64,000 nucleotides of DNA from Candidatus Protistibacter heckmannii. GTDB taxonomy: Bacteria; Pseudomonadota; Gammaproteobacteria; Burkholderiales; Burkholderiaceae. The translations under genes and the position numbers were made by a program. The notes under the pieces are model-generated. The model was not told the origin of the DNA, did not search any database, and saw nothing but the letters and a program-made list of their open reading frames with translations. The stretch covers positions 148,001-212,000 of the forward strand of contig JALBVF010000002.1 of assembly GCA_025050535.1 (NCBI GenBank), written 5' to 3'. Within the stretch, counting starts at the first letter, position 1, and each line of letters starts with the position of its first letter. Of this stretch, positions 60,674 to 64,000 are shown piece by piece.

Positions 60674-62260
60674 ATGATTTCCCAAGCCCTGATTTCGGTG
60701 TCGGACAAGACCGGCATCGTGCAATTCGCAAAATCGCTCAACGACCTCGGTGTCAAACTACTCTCCACCGGCGGCACCGCCAAGCTGCTGGCCGAGGCCG
60801 GTCTGCCGGTGACCGAGGTGGCCGAATACACCGGCTTTCCGGAGATGCTCGACGGCCGGGTGAAGACCCTGCATCCGCGCGTGCACGGCGGCCTGCTGGC
60901 GCGACGCGATCTGCCCGAGCACCGTGTGGAGCTGGAAAAGCACGACATCCCGACCATCGACATGCTGGTGGTCAACCTCTATCCCTTCGAGGCGACCGTG
61001 GCCAAGCTCGGCTGCACGATGGAAGACGCGATCGAGAACATCGACATCGGCGGCCCGGCCATGGTGCGTTCCGCCGCCAAGAACTGGAAGGACGTGGCCG
61101 TCCTCACCGATCCGTCGCAATACACGGGCGTGCTCGCCGAACTGATCTGCGGCAAGCTCAGCCAGAAGACCCGCTTCGAGCTGGCGGTGGCCGCGTTCAA
61201 CCGCATCTCCAACTACGACGCCGCGATCAGCGACTACCTCTCCTCGCTGGAACTCGACGGCAGCGCAACGCCGCCGCGCAAGGAATACCCCGCGCAGAGC
61301 AATGGCCGCTTCGTTAAGCTGCAGGACCTGCGCTACGGCGAGAACCCGCACCAGAGCGCGGCGCTCTACCGCGACCTGCATCCCGCCCCCGGCTCCCTGG
61401 TCACCGCCAAGCAGCTGCAGGGCAAGGAGCTCTCGTACAACAACATCGCCGACGCCGACGCCGCCTGGGAATGCATCAAGTCCTTCGACGCGCCGGCCTG
61501 CGTGATCATCAAGCACGCGAACCCCTGCGGCGTGGCCGTGGCCGCGAATCCTGCCGAAGCCTATTCCAAGGCCTTCAAGACCGACCCGACCTCAGCCTTC
61601 GGCGGCATCATCGCCTTCAACTGCGAACTCGACGCCGCCGGCGCCGAGCTGGTCGCCAAGCAGTTCGTCGAAGTGCTGATCGCGCCGTCCTTCAGCACCG
61701 AGGCGCTCAAGATCTTCGCCGCCAAGGCCAACATCCGCGTGCTGCAGATCGCTCTGCCGCCGGGCGGCCCGACCGCCTTCGAGCAAGGCCGCAATGCACA
61801 CGACATCAAGCGCATCGACTCTGGCCTGCTGATCCAGTCGGCGGACAAACGCGAACTCGACCGCTCGGAACTCAAGGTCGTCACCAAGCGCAAGCCCACC
61901 GAGGCCGAACTCAGCGACATGCTCTTCGCCTGGAAGGTTGCCAAGTACGTGAAGAGCAACGCCATCGTCTTCTGCGCCGGCGGCATGACGCTGGGCGTAG
62001 GCGCGGGCCAGATGAGCCGCATCGATTCGGCACGCATCGCCGGCATCAAGGCCGAGAACGCCGGCCTCACGCTGAAGAATTCGGCCGTGGCCAGCGACGC
62101 ATTCTTCCCGTTCCGCGACGGGCTGGACGTGGTGGTGGCCGCCGGCGCGAGCTGCGTGATCCATCCGGGCGGCAGCGTGCGCGACGATGAAGTGATCGCC
62201 GCCGCGGACGAGCACGGCATCGCCATGGTGCTCACAGGCGTGCGCCACTTCCGCCACTGA
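60674..62260 (+). CDS. purH: Bifunctional AICAR formyltransferase/IMP cyclohydrolase
   Basis: The last two steps of IMP synthesis. The N-terminal MGS-like cyclohydrolase domain has [18 protein letters not shown] and [17 protein letters not shown]. The C-terminal formyltransferase domain has [14 protein letters not shown] and [13 protein letters not shown] with the catalytic Lys-His. The 528-residue length is normal. The spacing of 69 bp from dusB leaves no room for fis. Confidence 0.96.
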   Translation: MISQALISVSDKTGIVQFAKSLNDLGVKLLSTGGTAKLLAEAGLPVTEVAEYTGFPEMLDGRVKTLHPRVHGGLLARRDLPEHRVELEKHDIPTIDMLVVNLYPFEATVAKLGCTMEDAIENIDIGGPAMVRSAAKNWKDVAVLTDPSQYTGVLAELICGKLSQKTRFELAVAAFNRISNYDAAISDYLSSLELDGSATPPRKEYPAQSNGRFVKLQDLRYGENPHQSAALYRDLHPAPGSLVTAKQLQGKELSYNNIADADAAWECIKSFDAPACVIIKHANPCGVAVAANPAEAYSKAFKTDPTSAFGGIIAFNCELDAAGAELVAKQFVEVLIAPSFSTEALKIFAAKANIRVLQIALPPGGPTAFEQGRNAHDIKRIDSGLLIQSADKRELDRSELKVVTKRKPTEAELSDMLFAWKVAKYVKSNAIVFCAGGMTLGVGAGQMSRIDSARIAGIKAENAGLTLKNSAVASDAFFPFRDGLDVVVAAGASCVIHPGGSVRDDEVIAAADEHGIAMVLTGVRHFRH

Positions 62261-62279
62261 AGACGGCGCGGATCCCGCC

Positions 62280-62825
62280 TTGATCATCCTCGGCATCGAC
62301 CCCGGCCTGCGGATCACCGGCTTCGGCGTGATCCGAAAGACCGGCGGCAAGCTGAGCTACATCGCCTCGGGCACGATCCGCACGGAAACGGAATCCAGCC
62401 TGCCCGAGCGGCTCAAGGTGTTGTTCCTGGGCATCGCCGAGGTGGTCGAGACCTACCGGCCCGACTGCGCCGCCATCGAAAAAGTCTTCGTCAACGTCAA
62501 TCCGCAATCCACGCTACTGCTGGGCCAAGCGCGCGGCGCGGCCATCACTGCGCTGACCGTGGGCGGGCTGCCGGTGCAGGAATACACCGCGCTGCAGCTC
62601 AAGCAGGCGGTCGTCGGCTACGGCCGCGCCAACAAGGCGCAGGTGCAGGAGATGGTCACGCGCCTGCTCGACCTCGCCGGCACGCCCAGCCCTGACGCCG
62701 CCGACGCGCTGGGCATGGCGATCTGCCAAGCCCACAGCGGCTCGGGCCTGCAGACCCTGGGCGAGATCGCGCCGGGGCTGGCCAAGCGCGGACTGCGCGT
62801 GCGCCGCGGCCGCCTGATCGGCTAA
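62280..62825 (+). CDS. ruvC: Holliday junction resolvase RuvC
   Basis: Endonuclease that cuts Holliday junctions released by RuvAB. The 181-residue protein has [16 protein letters not shown] with the first catalytic Asp, [24 protein letters not shown], and [14 protein letters not shown] with the last acids. The start is a TTG at 62280, 19 bp after purH. Confidence 0.95.
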   Translation: MIILGIDPGLRITGFGVIRKTGGKLSYIASGTIRTETESSLPERLKVLFLGIAEVVETYRPDCAAIEKVFVNVNPQSTLLLGQARGAAITALTVGGLPVQEYTALQLKQAVVGYGRANKAQVQEMVTRLLDLAGTPSPDAADALGMAICQAHSGSGLQTLGEIAPGLAKRGLRVRRGRLIG

Positions 62826-62877
62826 GCTTTCGGCAACCCGGCCTGCCCTCATTTCCTCCGTCACTCAAGGAACCTTC

Positions 62878-63453
62878 ATGATCGCCCGCCTCGCCGGCAT
62901 CCTGCTCGAAAAGAATCCGCCCAACATCATCGTCGACTGCGGCGGCGTGGGCTATGAAGTGGCAGTGCCGATGAGCACCTTCTACAGCCTGCCGGCCGGC
63001 GGCGAGAAGGTGGTGCTGCTCACGCAGCAGATCGTCCGCGAGGATGCCCACCTGCTCTACGGCTTCGCCACCGCGACCGAGCGCGACACCTTCCACGAGC
63101 TGATCAAGATCAGCGGCGTGGGCGCGCGCACGGCGCTCGCCATCCTCTCCGGCATGCAGACCGACGAGCTGGCGCAGGCGGTGACGCTGCAGGACGCCGG
63201 CCGGATGGTGAAGATTCCCGGCATCGGCAAGAAGACCGCCGAGCGCCTGCTGCTCGAACTCAAGGGCAAGCTCGGCGCGGACCTCGGCCATACCGGCGGC
63301 GCGGTGGTCAACGAGCAGGCCGACATCCTCAACGCGCTCGCCGCGCTGGGCTATTCCGAGAAGGAGGCCGCGCTGGCGGTCAAGCAGGTGCCGGCCGGCG
63401 CCTCGGTGGCCGAGGGCATCCGCGCCGCGCTCAAAGCCCTGTCCAACCCCTGA
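62878..63453 (+). CDS. ruvA: Holliday junction branch migration protein RuvA
   Basis: DNA-binding subunit of the RuvAB branch-migration complex. The 191-residue protein starts [20 protein letters not shown], has two helix-hairpin-helix motifs ([26 protein letters not shown]) and a C-terminal RuvB-binding domain ([16 protein letters not shown]). It is preceded by AAGGAA. Confidence 0.96.
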   Translation: MIARLAGILLEKNPPNIIVDCGGVGYEVAVPMSTFYSLPAGGEKVVLLTQQIVREDAHLLYGFATATERDTFHELIKISGVGARTALAILSGMQTDELAQAVTLQDAGRMVKIPGIGKKTAERLLLELKGKLGADLGHTGGAVVNEQADILNALAALGYSEKEAALAVKQVPAGASVAEGIRAALKALSNP

Positions 63454-63487
63454 TTCGCCACAGCGAGTCGCATAAACTAGCGGCCAT

Positions 63488-64000
63488 ATGGCAATCCACA
63501 CCGACAACCTGGGCGCCCCTCCTCCCGACCGCGTGGTCGGCGGCGAAGCGGCCTCGCCCAACGAGGAAGTCTTCGAGCGGGCGTTGCGGCCCCGGCAGCT
63601 CGACGAATACGTCGGCCAGGAGAAAGTCCGCGGCCAGCTAGAGATCTTCATCGGCGCGGCGCGCAAGCGCCAGGAAGCGCTGGACCATGTGCTGCTCTTC
63701 GGCCCGCCGGGCCTGGGCAAGACCACGCTGGCGCACATCGTCGCGCGCGAGATGGGTGTGAATCTGCGCCAGACCTCGGGCCCGGTGCTCGAACGCGCTG
63801 GCGATCTGGCCGCGCTGCTGACCAATCTCGAACGCAATGACGTGCTGTTCATCGACGAGATCCACCGGCTCTCGCCCGTGGTGGAGGAAATCCTCTATCC
63901 GGCGCTGGAGGACTACCAGATCGACATCATGATCGGCGAAGGCCCGGCGGCGCGCAGCGTGAAGCTCGACCTGCAGCCCTTCACCCTGGTGGGCGCGACC
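63488..64000 (+). CDS. ruvB: Holliday junction branch migration ATPase RuvB (partial at window end)
   Basis: AAA+ motor of the RuvAB complex. The visible 171 residues hold [19 protein letters not shown], Walker [16 protein letters not shown] near residue 76, Walker [17 protein letters not shown], and the start of sensor 1 (PFTLVGAT). The gene continues past the window. ATG at 63488. Confidence 0.96.
   Translation, partial: MAIHTDNLGAPPPDRVVGGEAASPNEEVFERALRPRQLDEYVGQEKVRGQLEIFIGAARKRQEALDHVLLFGPPGLGKTTLAHIVAREMGVNLRQTSGPVLERAGDLAALLTNLERNDVLFIDEIHRLSPVVEEILYPALEDYQIDIMIGEGPAARSVKLDLQPFTLVGAT

Overview
The window comes from a high-GC betaproteobacterium of the order Burkholderiales, most like Alcaligenaceae or a near relative. 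I infer this from gene order and protein character: exbB-exbD-lpxK-Trm112-kdsB-adk, yraN/diaA/dolP beside a divergent rsmI, and dusB-purH-ruvC-ruvA-ruvB. The genome looks caught in active decay. Conserved housekeeping genes are mostly intact. Accessory, regulatory and catabolic genes are broken by nonsense codons, frameshifts, small in-frame deletions and larger fusing deletions. Two IS630-family elements are scattered through the window: type A, 1124 bp, six copies or parts; type B, 1114 bp, three copies or parts.

Layout. 1-13 kb: end of an IS copy, xseA, the exbB-exbD-lpxK-Trm112-kdsB-adk block, a broken gamma-glutamyltransferase, amiC-tsaE diverging from queG, an AEC transporter and an intact type A IS just before ppx. 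13-18 kb: ppx, broken olsB, sixA, tRNA-Pro, and a broken TPR/glycosyltransferase gene. 18-26 kb: tRNA-Arg(TCT) with an integrase remnant, a decayed type B IS, an ABC permease fused by deletion to cyanase, an ABC binding protein, and a sulfur-oxidation group (tlpA-like, soxZ, soxY, cytochrome c, fccB, fccA). 25-34 kb: dolP, an intact type B IS, diaA, yraN, rsmI, tRNA-Arg(CCG), a type A IS, a broken GMC oxidoreductase and a broken patatin, then phhB. 34-44 kb: a two-component system, a SET protein with a broken Old Yellow Enzyme partner, azoR with a broken LysR gene, a serine hydrolase, a decayed rhombotarget lipoprotein/rhombosortase pair, and a chimeric IS nest. 44-53 kb: tRNA-Ser, hemW-rdgB-rph, yicC, and a fully decayed CoA-thioester catabolic cluster (two TctC receptors, acyl-CoA ligase, enoyl-CoA hydratase, IclR). 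53-64 kb: trxA between two IS copies, thiL-pgpA-pncC, pyrF, corA with a structured leader, broken dusB, purH and ruvCAB (ruvB runs off the end).

The most notable points are the permease-cyanase fusion, which keeps all three cyanase catalytic residues; the remains of a rhombosortase (GlyGly-CTERM) system; a type A deletion derivative present at two sites with the same 296-bp deletion; and IS copies sitting immediately upstream of, and co-oriented with, ppx, dolP and trxA. In the trxA case the transposase reading frame ends on the trxA start codon. No CRISPR array, rRNA or replication origin was seen.
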